Shown one piece after another: positions 46,504 to 55,602 of a DNA stretch of 64,000 nucleotides. The position numbers and the translations under genes are program-made. The notes under the pieces were generated by a model, which searched no databases, had not been told where the DNA came from, and worked only from the letters and a program-made list of their open reading frames with translations. Origin of the DNA: Gaoshiqia hydrogeniformans (GTDB lineage Bacteria; Bacteroidota; Bacteroidia; Bacteroidales; Prolixibacteraceae); the NCBI RefSeq assembly GCF_049347105.1, contig NZ_CP186334.1:3534001-3598000 (forward strand), read 5' to 3'. Every line of letters begins with the position of its first letter. Position 1 is the first letter of the stretch.

Positions 46504-46511
46504 ATACTTAA

Positions 46512-47759
46512 ATGATGAAGATTACTCCATTAAAATTTAGAAAGATGAAAAAGTACATATTTTTCTTTTGCTCCATTTGCCTCGCGGTCTTTCTTGCAAA
46601 TTGCGAGGATGAAATAAGAAATGTTCAGTATCCCATTGATAACATTCCCCCAAAAAAGGTTGAAAACGTTGTCGTTGAAAACCTTCCTGGTTCTGTGAAG
46701 CTGACATACGAATTGCCTGATGAGCAAGATCTGCTGTATATTAAAGCGTTATACCCTCTCTCGACTGGAGAAACAGGAGAGATAAAAACATCCGTCTTCA
46801 GTAATAAGATGCATATTAAAGGTTTCGGAAAGTCTAAAAAGCATACAATTCAACTTGTCTCTGTAGATAAAAGTCAAAACGAGTCGGAACCTGTTTCGGT
46901 GGAAATTGAACCCTTTGATTCACCGATTTATGAAATATTCAATAGCTTGAAAGTATTGACTGCTTTTGGTGGGTTTACAGCTAAATGGGAGAATCCATTA
47001 AACGAAAACATCTCTCTTGAGATTTCAGAAATAGATACTATTAACCAATTTCATAACTTTTTGGATATCATCCATTCATCACAAGCTGATGCATCCTATT
47101 CTGTACGAGGAATGGATACGACTTATCGAAAGTTTTCTTTTTTCATAAAAGACCTGTACGAAAATTTTACAGATACACTGGAAGTTGGCTTAAAACCGTA
47201 TTTTGAACAGCAAATCCCATTGTCAGGTATTAAGGCGCTACCCATTCCTCCCTATTTTCAACTGTTCGGGGCTGGTCGCGATGCTTCTCTGATGTTTGAT
47301 GGAAATCAAAGCACATCAATGTATATTCGGGCCGGAAACATATACGGTTATATGCCTTGGTTTACTGTTGATATGGGACTGAAAGCCGTATACTCACGTT
47401 TTATCCTTTTCCATCGGAATGGTTATGAATGGACTTTGCACAATATGAGAGAATTTGAAATATGGGGAACCAACTCCGCAGAAACAGCAGCTGAACATGA
47501 TCGTTTGCCAGACGAATGGAAACAAGATCCTAACTGGATATTTCTTGGTGATTTTAAATCAGTAAGACCTTCTGGAGGTACCGTTGGACAAACACCTACT
47601 TCGGAAGACATGGAGTATATCCTTACAGGTGATAAGTTTGAGTTTCCTCTCGGAATACCTGCCGTACGATACTTGAGATGGAACGTAATCAGTACCTGGA
47701 GCAATTCAACTGGTGTTCAGGCGCCAAGGGCTTATTTATACGGGCAAATTGTAAATTAA
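46512..47759 (+). CDS. DUF4959/DUF5000-type surface lipoprotein (discoidin-like C-terminus)
   Basis: This 415-residue lipoprotein accompanies SusC/D genes. It has a signal sequence with an ANC lipobox and a fibronectin-like N-terminal region (NIPPKKVENVVVENLPGSVKLTYELP) typical of DUF4959. A middle domain follows, then a galactose-binding/F5-F8-like C-terminal domain (FDGNQSTSMYI, HNMREFEIWGT, RYLRWNVISTW) resembling DUF5000. It is probably an additional surface ligand-binding protein. The ATG at 46545 (MKKYIFFF) gives a tidier signal peptide and may be the true start. Confidence 0.82.
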   Translation: MMKITPLKFRKMKKYIFFFCSICLAVFLANCEDEIRNVQYPIDNIPPKKVENVVVENLPGSVKLTYELPDEQDLLYIKALYPLSTGETGEIKTSVFSNKMHIKGFGKSKKHTIQLVSVDKSQNESEPVSVEIEPFDSPIYEIFNSLKVLTAFGGFTAKWENPLNENISLEISEIDTINQFHNFLDIIHSSQADASYSVRGMDTTYRKFSFFIKDLYENFTDTLEVGLKPYFEQQIPLSGIKALPIPPYFQLFGAGRDASLMFDGNQSTSMYIRAGNIYGYMPWFTVDMGLKAVYSRFILFHRNGYEWTLHNMREFEIWGTNSAETAAEHDRLPDEWKQDPNWIFLGDFKSVRPSGGTVGQTPTSEDMEYILTGDKFEFPLGIPAVRYLRWNVISTWSNSTGVQAPRAYLYGQIVN

Positions 47760-47771
47760 CAGTATAAGATC

Positions 47772-48488
47772 ATGAAAAATATATCTTTAAACACATTCTT
47801 TATTTCCTGCCTTGTTTTTTTCTTTTCTGGTTGTTCTAAAATGAATGATTTACATAGTGAATTTCTAAAAGGAGGAGAACGGGTTTATATCGGAAAAGTT
47901 GACTCTTTGAAAACTTTCGCAGGAGATGAACGGATTAAGTTGCAATTCTGGGCTTCTGACCCTCGGGTCAAGTCTTTAGTATTCTACTGGATACCCGGCA
48001 ACGATTCTCTAATTGTTGATATTGATAAAACATCTTCGGGAGACTCTTATGAAGTTTTTATCGGGGGACAAAACAGCCCAAAAGTAATATCTGAAGGAAG
48101 TTATACATTAAAAACGGTTACTACAGATAATCTGGGTAATTATTCTCTTCCGTTTGCAAAAATAATTAATGTTTACGGAGATCAATTTCGATCTAATCTT
48201 TTCAATAGAAGGTTGCAGTCAGTAGAATACCAGGTTTTAGATGGATCGGTATTATTGTATTTTACCGGACCTGTTAATGATAAAGAAATAGGAGTTGAAA
48301 TCACTTTTGATGATATGGATGAAATAGCTCGAAAGTTAATTTTATTGAATTCTGAGATTACTAGTCCGGTAAAGCTTTCAAATGTAAATATATCTAATGA
48401 AGTATCGTATCGTTCTCTATTTTTGCCTGAACCTTCCGCCGTCGATACTTTTTTCATTTCAAAAACGATAATTGAAATACCAAATTAG
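47772..48488 (+). CDS. DUF4998-type lipoprotein
   Basis: This 238-residue lipoprotein has the lipobox FSGC near residue 21 and a beta-rich body (KVDSLKTFAGDERIKLQFWASDP, GSYTLKTVTTDNLGNYS) that I recognise as the DUF4998 family found behind SusC/D operons. Its function is not known; a surface binding role is likely. It is the last gene of the AT-rich SusCD block and is followed by a terminator. Confidence 0.8.
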   Translation: MKNISLNTFFISCLVFFFSGCSKMNDLHSEFLKGGERVYIGKVDSLKTFAGDERIKLQFWASDPRVKSLVFYWIPGNDSLIVDIDKTSSGDSYEVFIGGQNSPKVISEGSYTLKTVTTDNLGNYSLPFAKIINVYGDQFRSNLFNRRLQSVEYQVLDGSVLLYFTGPVNDKEIGVEITFDDMDEIARKLILLNSEITSPVKLSNVNISNEVSYRSLFLPEPSAVDTFFISKTIIEIPN

Positions 48489-48513
48489 AAGAAATAAGGA
48501 GTCGCATTCTGGT

Positions 48514-48580
48514 TTGTCAACAGTTGCTTAAATTCAAATCTTAGCAACTGTTGACAATATTTTATAGTATTTTTTACGGC
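48514..48580 (+). terminator. Terminator at the end of the SusCD block
   Basis: A 15-bp perfect stem (48514-48528 with 48543-48557) and a 14-base loop are followed by T-rich sequence. It separates the SusCD genes from the MFS-phosphoesterase genes. Confidence 0.7.
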
Positions 48581-48665
48581 CAACAGTGCTGTTGTTCGTT
48601 ATCTAAAAAAAACAACAATTATTAAAAGATTGAATAGTAGGATATTAACCACTCAAAAACAAACT

Positions 48666-49916
48666 ATGTCATCATTTTTAAGCCCCGACCGGAGGCGCTG
48701 GTTTATTGTAGCGATCATCTTTATCATCACTGTTTTTAGTTATGTCGACAGGCAGGTTGTTTCGATACTAAAGCCTATTTTGAAGGACGAGTTTTCGCTT
48801 GACGATGTCGGGTATGCTTTAATCATCAATGTTTTCACGATCTGCTATGCTTTGATGTACCCGGTTTCGGGCTGGCTGGTCGATAAGTTTGGCGCCCGGA
48901 AGATCATGTTTTGGGGTGTGATTACCTGGTCGCTCAGCTCTATCGGGAGCGGTTTGGTGCGGACGTTGTTTCCGTTTGTTTTTTTCAGGAGCCTTTTGGG
49001 GCTGGCCGAACCAACCACTTATCCGGCACAAATAAAAGTAGTAACCAAATGGTTCTCCGGGAAATTGCGCGCTACGGCTAACAGCATATCGGTGGCCGGC
49101 GGTACCATCGGATCGGTTATTGCCCCGCCGTTAATTGCCTGGCTGGTTATCTCCTTTTCCTGGCATGCCGCATTCATTATACCCGGTGTAATCGGTATTC
49201 TTGTTGCGCTGATCTGGTTTTTCGTTTATAAGGAACCGCCTAAAGGATATGTTCAGGATACGATTTCTGCTAAAAACTCTTCGGGCGAATCAATTTCTTT
49301 CAGTTGGGGGCAACTCTGGAGCAAAAGAAGTTTGTGGGGAATTTTGCTGATCCGCTTTACCACCGATCCGGTGTGGTATTTTATTTTATTCTGGTTACCC
49401 GGGTTCCTGATGGAAGAATCGGGGCTGAGCCTTTCCCAGCTGGGAATGGTCGGCTGGATTCCTTTCCTGGTTGCCAGTTTGGGTGGAATCGCCTCATCGG
49501 CCTGGTCCGACTGGATGGTGCGGCGCGGAAAACCCGCTCTGCGTTCCCGTAAAACCATGCTCAGCTACGTGGCTTTTCTGGCCCCGGTAATCCTGATCCC
49601 CGACAGTCTGGGAGTGGCTGTAACCATCATCAAGTTCAGCATTCTGGCCGCCGTGGCTTTAAGCTGGATTTATACCGGCAGCGTGCTGATTGCCGAAACC
49701 TTCCCGGTAAATAATGTGGCCAGCGTACTGGGCATTGCCGGAGGATTTGGAGCAGGGGGCGCTGTTATTTTTAATTACCTCATTGGTCAGTACATGACCA
49801 GCGTGGGAACTACCGGGATTTTTATGGCAATGGCTGTCCTTCATCCGCTGGCCTTGTTCATATTGTGGAAAATGATACGCCCGGAAATTCCCAAAGAAGC
49901 GGTTTCTCTAAAATAA
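48666..49916 (+). CDS. MFS transporter, anion:cation symporter family
   Basis: This 416-residue, 12-helix MFS carrier begins MSSFLSPDRRRWFIV. Helix 1 contains FSYVDRQVVS and helix 4-5 has FRSLLGLAEPTTYPAQIKV, both typical of the ACS branch (sugar acids and other organic anions, H+ symport). It is the first gene after the SusCD terminator and is 21 bp from a secreted phosphoesterase gene. It may import an anionic product of the local enzymes, but the substrate is not known. The frame is open upstream to 48630; the ATG at 48666 is preferred. Confidence 0.88.
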   Translation: MSSFLSPDRRRWFIVAIIFIITVFSYVDRQVVSILKPILKDEFSLDDVGYALIINVFTICYALMYPVSGWLVDKFGARKIMFWGVITWSLSSIGSGLVRTLFPFVFFRSLLGLAEPTTYPAQIKVVTKWFSGKLRATANSISVAGGTIGSVIAPPLIAWLVISFSWHAAFIIPGVIGILVALIWFFVYKEPPKGYVQDTISAKNSSGESISFSWGQLWSKRSLWGILLIRFTTDPVWYFILFWLPGFLMEESGLSLSQLGMVGWIPFLVASLGGIASSAWSDWMVRRGKPALRSRKTMLSYVAFLAPVILIPDSLGVAVTIIKFSILAAVALSWIYTGSVLIAETFPVNNVASVLGIAGGFGAGGAVIFNYLIGQYMTSVGTTGIFMAMAVLHPLALFILWKMIRPEIPKEAVSLK

Positions 49917-49937
49917 AACCACTAAAAACAAACAGAT

Positions 49938-50894
49938 ATGATAAAGTTTCGATTGAAAAACAAACTGTGGTTATTTCTCTTTTTGCTGCTGATTGGTGAA
50001 ACCGGTCAGGCGCAGAAAGATACCCTTTCGTTCCTGCACATCACCGACCTGCACGTCATTTTTAACCAGCCCGGCTACCCGGCTGACTTGATGGAATACC
50101 GTAAACAGAAACAATACGACCAGGGGGAAAACCGGTTGCGGGAGTTTTTACAAACCGTTCCCGGAAAAACCAACAGCGATCTGGTAATTGCCACCGGCGA
50201 CCTGGTTGATTTTTTTGAATCCAACACCGCAGATAACCGGATGCTGGATTTGCAGGCCGAACAGTTTTCCCGCCTGCTCGACGATTACCACGTGCCGGTT
50301 TTTCTCACCCTTGGCAACCACGACCTGTTTTCGTTTAACTGGGAAAACGGCAAACTGACCCATCACCAAAATTCGGCAGGACAGGCGCGCGCTGCCTGGA
50401 TACGCAATGTTCCCTGTTTCCGGAACGGAACCTATTACAGCGAATCCTTTCAGGTGGGACAAACCAACTATCAGTTCATCTTTCTCGACAACAGTTTCTA
50501 CCGGTTTACGGGCGAAGATAAACGGGAAGTTCCCTACATTGATAAAGCCCAGTTGTACTGGCTGAATACCCGTTTAAGCGAATCGGCTGATGATGTGGAA
50601 ATTATTTTCATGCACATCCCGTTAAAAGACCCGGTTACACAGTCCGAGTATTCAAAAGAAATTTATTCGGCATTGGCACAACACCCTTCTGTGAAACTGA
50701 TTTTTGTCGGGCACCACCACAAAAACGAGATCAAACGTTTTCCTTTCGGAGAAAACAAGGAGATGGTGCAGGTACAAACCGGCTCACTGGTTCAGGAAAC
50801 GAATAGCTGGAGGTTAATCCGGCTAACAGAAAATAATATTTTAGTTTCTGTTCCGGGCAAAAACAAAGAAGAACTGATAATTCCCATCAATTAA
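49938..50894 (+). CDS. Secreted calcineurin-like metallophosphoesterase
   Basis: This 318-residue protein has a signal peptide (cleavage after GQA). The dinuclear-metal motifs are all present: HITDLHV (D-x-H), ATGDLVDF (GD-x2-D), LGNHDLF (GNH-D), IFMHIPL and VGHHHKN (GH-x-H). It hydrolyses a phosphomonoester or phosphodiester in the periplasm. It lies between a transporter and a PHP phosphodiesterase, in a run of five intact phosphoesterase-type genes with GDPD. Confidence 0.9.
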   Translation: MIKFRLKNKLWLFLFLLLIGETGQAQKDTLSFLHITDLHVIFNQPGYPADLMEYRKQKQYDQGENRLREFLQTVPGKTNSDLVIATGDLVDFFESNTADNRMLDLQAEQFSRLLDDYHVPVFLTLGNHDLFSFNWENGKLTHHQNSAGQARAAWIRNVPCFRNGTYYSESFQVGQTNYQFIFLDNSFYRFTGEDKREVPYIDKAQLYWLNTRLSESADDVEIIFMHIPLKDPVTQSEYSKEIYSALAQHPSVKLIFVGHHHKNEIKRFPFGENKEMVQVQTGSLVQETNSWRLIRLTENNILVSVPGKNKEELIIPIN

Positions 50895-50935
50895 TCATCA
50901 GTAAAAGAACGATAACCCACTAAATTGTAATAAAA

Positions 50936-52033
50936 ATGAAACACCGTAAAATGTACTCCATCCTGATGGCGCTTCTCGTGGCGGGCTTTTCGTGGCAGGC
51001 AGGCGCACAGGTACAGAATGCCGATGTACACGAGTTTCCGGGCTTCAAACAAATGAAGCTGATGAGCTACCGCTACAACATCAATATTCCGGATATTGAC
51101 GGCTACCAGACGCTGAAATGCGATTTTCATATGCATACTACTTTTTCCGACGGGCACGTGTGGCCAACGATGCGGGTGGTTGAAGCCTGGAACGACGGGC
51201 TGGATGCCATTGCCATCACCGACCATATTGAAATGAAAAACCGGAGAAACAAGGACATCCTCCAGATCGATCTGAACAAATCGGGTGATATAGCCGTGGA
51301 GGCCGGTAAAGCAATCGACCTGCTGGTTATTCGCGGGGCGGAAATTACCCGGAAAAAACCACTGGGCCATATCAATGCACTTTTCGTTCAGGATGTCAGC
51401 AAAATGGATATCCCCGACGAACTGGAGGCCGTGAACGAAGCCGTCAAACAGGGCGCCTACATCCAGTGGAACCACCCCGGATGGCCCGACGACCAAAGTA
51501 CTTTCTATCCGGTACACCAGGAATTGATCGCGCAGAGAAAGATTCACGGCGTGGAAGTGTTCAACGGATCGGAGTTATATCCCAAAGTGCTCGACTGGTG
51601 TGATGAAAATAACCTGGCATATCTGGCGAATACCGACCTTCATTATGCCAGCGCCAACTCGTACCGGGAGAAATTACACCGTCCGATGACCCTGGTTTTT
51701 GCAAAGGAACGTTCGGCAGAAAGCATCCGCGAAGCATTGTTTGCCGGGCGCACACTGGCGTATTTTTACAATCATCTGGCCGGAAAAGAAGAATTCCTGA
51801 AACAGATTGTTCAGAAATCGCTTTCGGTAAAAGTCATTAACGCCGAAAAAGGCACCATTGAAATCAGTAATCATTCGGATCTTACCTACGACATCCGGTT
51901 TGGCGATTACATGTATTCCGTTCCGGTGTACGCGAACCAAACCCTGCGTATTGATATTCCTTCAGGAACCGAGGTGACTTTTACCAACTGCCTGATCCGT
52001 CAGGATAAACAATTGACCATGAAGTTGTGGTAA
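50936..52033 (+). CDS. Exported PHP-domain phosphodiesterase (Sb-PDE-like)
   Basis: This 365-residue protein has a signal peptide (ending QAGA). The PHP metal sites are DFHMHTTFSDG near residues 62-72, ITDHIE, RGAEIT, WNHPGWPD and NTDLHY. The length and order resemble exported PHP phosphodiesterases such as Sb-PDE from a Sphingobium organophosphate pathway. It probably cleaves small phosphodiesters outside the cytoplasm. The C-terminal 80 residues are a beta domain (YDIRFGDYMYSVPVYANQ). It is co-directional, 41 bp after the metallophosphoesterase. Confidence 0.85.
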   Translation: MKHRKMYSILMALLVAGFSWQAGAQVQNADVHEFPGFKQMKLMSYRYNINIPDIDGYQTLKCDFHMHTTFSDGHVWPTMRVVEAWNDGLDAIAITDHIEMKNRRNKDILQIDLNKSGDIAVEAGKAIDLLVIRGAEITRKKPLGHINALFVQDVSKMDIPDELEAVNEAVKQGAYIQWNHPGWPDDQSTFYPVHQELIAQRKIHGVEVFNGSELYPKVLDWCDENNLAYLANTDLHYASANSYREKLHRPMTLVFAKERSAESIREALFAGRTLAYFYNHLAGKEEFLKQIVQKSLSVKVINAEKGTIEISNHSDLTYDIRFGDYMYSVPVYANQTLRIDIPSGTEVTFTNCLIRQDKQLTMKLW

Positions 52034-52065
52034 GATTATTTAGTATAAACTGATAAAAAAGAGAT

Positions 52066-53445
52066 ATGGAAAAAGAGATAAAAACAATTATTGAACCGGA
52101 AAAGAAATTACCGGTACGAATGAATGTGGATGTGTTGGTAGTGGGTGGCGGCCCGTCGGGAATTATTGCCGCGCAAGCGGCTGCCGAAGACGGGCTGAAA
52201 GTAGCCCTGATCGAAAGCCGCAGTTTTTTGGGCGGTAACCTCACCATTGGGTTGCCCATCCTGGGTTTCCTCGGACAAAAAGGGAACCAGATCATCAAAG
52301 GCCTTCCGCAGCAGTTTATCGACCGGCTGGCCGCGCAAAATGCCGCGAGCGAACACCGGCCCTGTCCGTTGCACATGGGCATCACCCTGGTGGAACCCGA
52401 AGCAGTGAAAGCCGTTTCGTTCAATATGCTGAAAGAAATCGGCGTTGAAGTGATGCTGTACACCTTCTTTGCCGGGGTGATCATGGAAAATGACAAACTT
52501 CAGGGCATTATCATCGAAAGCAAAGCGGGCCGCGAAGCCATTCTGGCAAAAGTAGTCATCGACTGCACCGGCGATGCCGATGTGGCTTACCGCGCGGGCG
52601 TTCCCTGCGAAAAAGGAAACGAAAACGGCGGTATGCAGCCCCCTACCCTCATGTTCAGTCTGGGCGATGTGGATACCGACAAGCTCCGCATGAGCATTAC
52701 CGAAGAACCCCGCACCTACCTTACCGATTTTATACCGGCCGAATACTTCGGACAAAACCAGCAGTACATTCTGGTTGGACTGCGAAATATTATGCAGAAA
52801 GCCAAAGACGACGGTATGTTGCTGCCTACCGAACGGACCATCGTGATTACCGGTCTGAAAAAAGGCGAAGCCTGGATCAACATGACCCGGGTAAACGGGG
52901 TGGACGGCACCGACCCGGTGAGCCTCACCGAAGGCGAACTGGTGGCCCGTAACCAAATCGACAGTATATTCAAATACTTGGTCAACTATGTTCCCGGATT
53001 CGAAAATGCCCGCATGTTGCGCACCGCCCCTTTCTTAGGCATCCGCGAAACCCGCCGGATTGTAGGAAAATACATTATGAACCAGGAAGATATTTTAAGC
53101 TGCGCCCGTTTCGATGATGCCGTGGCCGTGGCCAGTTACCCGCTCGATATCCACCATCCGGTGGGCGGCGGATGCACGCTCGAATGGAGCGGCGACTGTT
53201 ACGATATTCCCTACCGTTCGCTGGTCCCGCTAAAAGTAGAAAACCTGTTGGTGGCAGGCCGCAGCATATCGACGACCCACGAAGCCATGTCGGCCATCCG
53301 CGTGATGGCGCCTTGCATGGCGATGGGCGAAGCGGCAGGTCGGGCAGCAAAGATGGCGGTTCGCGATGGTGTGCTGCCTTCTGAAATTAATGTTTCGAAG
53401 TTGCAAAAAGAATTGCTTGACAAAGGCGCCTACCTGAGGCCCTGA
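52066..53445 (+). CDS. FAD-dependent oxidoreductase (FAD_oxidored family)
   Basis: This 459-residue flavoprotein has no signal peptide. The dinucleotide-binding motif is VLVVGGGPSGIIAAQAAAE near residues 24-42, and VIDCTGDADVAYRAG and a C-terminal NLLVAGRSIS...APCMAMGEAAG complete the FAD site. It belongs to the FAD_oxidored (PF12831-like) group, common in Bacteroidota polymer-utilization loci and generally of unknown substrate. In this cluster it might oxidise the alcohol released by the phosphodiesterases, for instance a polyol; this is inference. Confidence 0.85.
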   Translation: MEKEIKTIIEPEKKLPVRMNVDVLVVGGGPSGIIAAQAAAEDGLKVALIESRSFLGGNLTIGLPILGFLGQKGNQIIKGLPQQFIDRLAAQNAASEHRPCPLHMGITLVEPEAVKAVSFNMLKEIGVEVMLYTFFAGVIMENDKLQGIIIESKAGREAILAKVVIDCTGDADVAYRAGVPCEKGNENGGMQPPTLMFSLGDVDTDKLRMSITEEPRTYLTDFIPAEYFGQNQQYILVGLRNIMQKAKDDGMLLPTERTIVITGLKKGEAWINMTRVNGVDGTDPVSLTEGELVARNQIDSIFKYLVNYVPGFENARMLRTAPFLGIRETRRIVGKYIMNQEDILSCARFDDAVAVASYPLDIHHPVGGGCTLEWSGDCYDIPYRSLVPLKVENLLVAGRSISTTHEAMSAIRVMAPCMAMGEAAGRAAKMAVRDGVLPSEINVSKLQKELLDKGAYLRP

Positions 53446-53464
53446 CAGAAAATGATGAAAAAGA

Positions 53465-54346
53465 ATGAAAGGCCAAAAATTTTCCATATTGGTTTTGCCT
53501 GAAAAGCGCTTGTTTGTAAAACTCATCCCGCTAATTGTTGCACTATTTCTGGGTTGCGAAAAAGACCCGGATTTACCGGAAAACAAGAAAGAAGAGTCCG
53601 GGACAGAACAACCGGCAACCGAAGGGAAAGAGTTCACAGTGATGTCCTTCAACTTGAGGAACGAAGGGAAAAACGACCCGCAGACACTCGATCAACGGAA
53701 AGAAAACATCCGAAAAACAATTTTGGATAATGATCCGGATGTGCTTGGGGTCCAGGAACTCGCTGTCGACTGGATGTCGGATTGGCTGAGCGACCAGCTG
53801 AATGCGGCAGGTTACGACAAATATTTGTCGTCGGGACAATTTGGCTCGCCCAAGATTATCTATTACAAACGAAACCGGTTTTCCCGGACTGCGCAAGGAA
53901 CTTTCCAGATGCAATTTGCCGACGACCGGGCCGGAACATGGGCAATTTTGCTCGACAAAGAGACCAACAGCCGGTATTTTTTCTGTAACAGTCACTGGAC
54001 AACTGTTTCGTCAGCCGACCGGGTGGCAACAGCAAACGTGGTGCTGAATGTTGTGAAAACCAATTCGCAGGGTTTGTCGGTAGTCGTGTGTGGCGATTTT
54101 AATGCAACTCCGGGTACCACTGAAATTGCAACGATAAAAAACAGCAGTGGCCTTAATCTGACCTGTGCTCACGGAGAGATAGGCAATACCTATCATGCCT
54201 GGACAGGGGCGGGAAGTAAAAAAATCGATTGGATACTTCATTCGGGAAAACTTTCGGTGAAGGGAGCCAGCGTGATAACAACCAATCTCAATGGGTATTA
54301 TCCATCCGATCATTTCCCAATCAAAGCATCTTTCGCTTTAAAATAG
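53465..54346 (+). CDS. EEP-fold phosphoesterase lipoprotein
   Basis: This 293-residue protein of the endonuclease/exonuclease/phosphatase superfamily has a lipoprotein signal (LFLGC near residue 31), so it sits on the cell envelope. Catalytic signatures are SFNLRNE, GVQEL (metal Glu), GDFNATPG, KKIDWIL and SDHFPI with the final Asp-His. Members cut phosphodiesters or phosphomonoesters of nucleic acids, sphingomyelin or inositides. Its location argues for a small-molecule phosphodiester, but a nuclease role is also possible. The next gene is a paralogue with a Tat signal. Confidence 0.88.
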   Translation: MKGQKFSILVLPEKRLFVKLIPLIVALFLGCEKDPDLPENKKEESGTEQPATEGKEFTVMSFNLRNEGKNDPQTLDQRKENIRKTILDNDPDVLGVQELAVDWMSDWLSDQLNAAGYDKYLSSGQFGSPKIIYYKRNRFSRTAQGTFQMQFADDRAGTWAILLDKETNSRYFFCNSHWTTVSSADRVATANVVLNVVKTNSQGLSVVVCGDFNATPGTTEIATIKNSSGLNLTCAHGEIGNTYHAWTGAGSKKIDWILHSGKLSVKGASVITTNLNGYYPSDHFPIKASFALK

Positions 54347-54361
54347 AAATAGTTTCAGTAT

Positions 54362-55285
54362 ATGAAGAGGAGAGATTTTTTCAGAGGAACAGCCGCGGCA
54401 TCAGCCGGGCTGTTCCTCTCTGCAAACGGGATAATGGCTGGAAATTCCGGAGATAAAAAGGATTCTGTACACAGAATCCTCAGTTGCAATATCCGTGTGG
54501 CTTTGCCTGATGACGAGGAAAAAGGCCTTGGCTGGAGCACACGAAAAGAACTTTGTGCAAAAATTATCCGGAAACAAAAACCAGACATTATTTGTCTTCA
54601 GGAAGTATTGAAAATACAAGCCGAAGACATGCGCCGGTTTTTTCCTGAATTTGTTTCGTTTGGCTTTGAAGGCTCCGATATGGACCGTTACCCCGAAGGT
54701 TATCACGGTATTGCAAAAAACGTGATCCTATTCTCAAAGAAGCGGTACGAACTGGTTTCACAGGGTTGCTACTGGCTTTCGGAAACTCCCCATCTGGCAG
54801 GAAGCCTGTCGTGGGGAACCGCGCGGGCCCGACATGCCAACTGGCTGCGGCTGAAAGACCGTGCTTCAGGAAAAGAATTTCGGCTCATCAACATTCATCT
54901 CGACCATATTTCTCAATCGGCGCGGGAAGCCCAGATAAAAATGATTGTCGAAGAAACAGCCCAATACCCGGAAGATTTTCCGCAGATACTGGCCGGCGAT
55001 TTCAATACCGGCGCTGCCAATCGGGTACTGGAAATGACCCGCGAAGCTGGATGGAAAGATTCGTACCCGGCGGTTCATGGAAATGCCGATCCGGGCTTTA
55101 CCTACCATGCTTTCAAAGGGTCTGAATATACCGGAAAAACACAAGGCGACCAGGAAAACAGCTGCATCGATTTTATCCTCATGCGGGGGAAATTAAATGC
55201 CTCGGATGCGCAAATCATCCGCGACAACGAAAAGGGCCGTTTCCCCAGCGACCATTATTTTGTTTCGGCAGAAATCCTGATTTAG
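54362..55285 (+). CDS. Tat-exported EEP-fold phosphoesterase
   Basis: This 307-residue enzyme starts with a twin-arginine signal (MKRRDFFRGTAAASAG), so it is probably exported folded. The EEP motifs are CNIRVALPDD, CLQEV with the metal Glu, AGDFNTG, CIDFIL and SDHYFV. It has the same fold as the preceding lipoprotein but is not a close copy, and it uses a different export route. Its TAG stop is followed in the same frame by the tail of a metallophosphoesterase (next feature). Confidence 0.88.
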   Translation: MKRRDFFRGTAAASAGLFLSANGIMAGNSGDKKDSVHRILSCNIRVALPDDEEKGLGWSTRKELCAKIIRKQKPDIICLQEVLKIQAEDMRRFFPEFVSFGFEGSDMDRYPEGYHGIAKNVILFSKKRYELVSQGCYWLSETPHLAGSLSWGTARARHANWLRLKDRASGKEFRLINIHLDHISQSAREAQIKMIVEETAQYPEDFPQILAGDFNTGAANRVLEMTREAGWKDSYPAVHGNADPGFTYHAFKGSEYTGKTQGDQENSCIDFILMRGKLNASDAQIIRDNEKGRFPSDHYFVSAEILI

Positions 55286-55546
55286 TTTGTTTTGGAGCTC
55301 CATCATTGTGACCGTTTTGAACGCCTGTTTATGCCGGTTCTTAACGAGGCCGGGATTGATTTGATGCTCTGTGGTCATATTCACAGGCAGTTGTACATTG
55401 GTAGGGGAGAAGCAAATAATAATTTCCCGATCCTGATTAACGCCAACGACCGGCGTGCAGAACTGTTGGTCAGCTCAAAAAGTATAAGTATTAAGCTGGT
55501 GAATACCTCCGGTTTTGTTGTTGATGAATTCCTGTTTAGGAAATAG
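55286..55546 (+). pseudogene. C-terminal remnant of a calcineurin-like metallophosphoesterase
   Basis: About 86 codons remain, starting directly after the EEP stop codon and in the same frame. They contain the last two metal motifs of calcineurin-like phosphoesterases: a His-His segment (LELHHCDRF) and LMLCGHIHRQL (GH-x-H). A family-typical tail follows (FPILINANDRRAELLV, ending VDEFLF). The N-terminal 250 or so residues with the other metal sites are missing and there is no ATG at the front. It is most simply a deletion product that removed the 5' part of a sixth phosphoesterase gene. Confidence 0.75.
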
Positions 55547-55602
55547 CTCTTCCCGGATACGGGCTGTTCCTAAACCGATTTTCTGATCCTCAAGGCTCCG
55601 GT

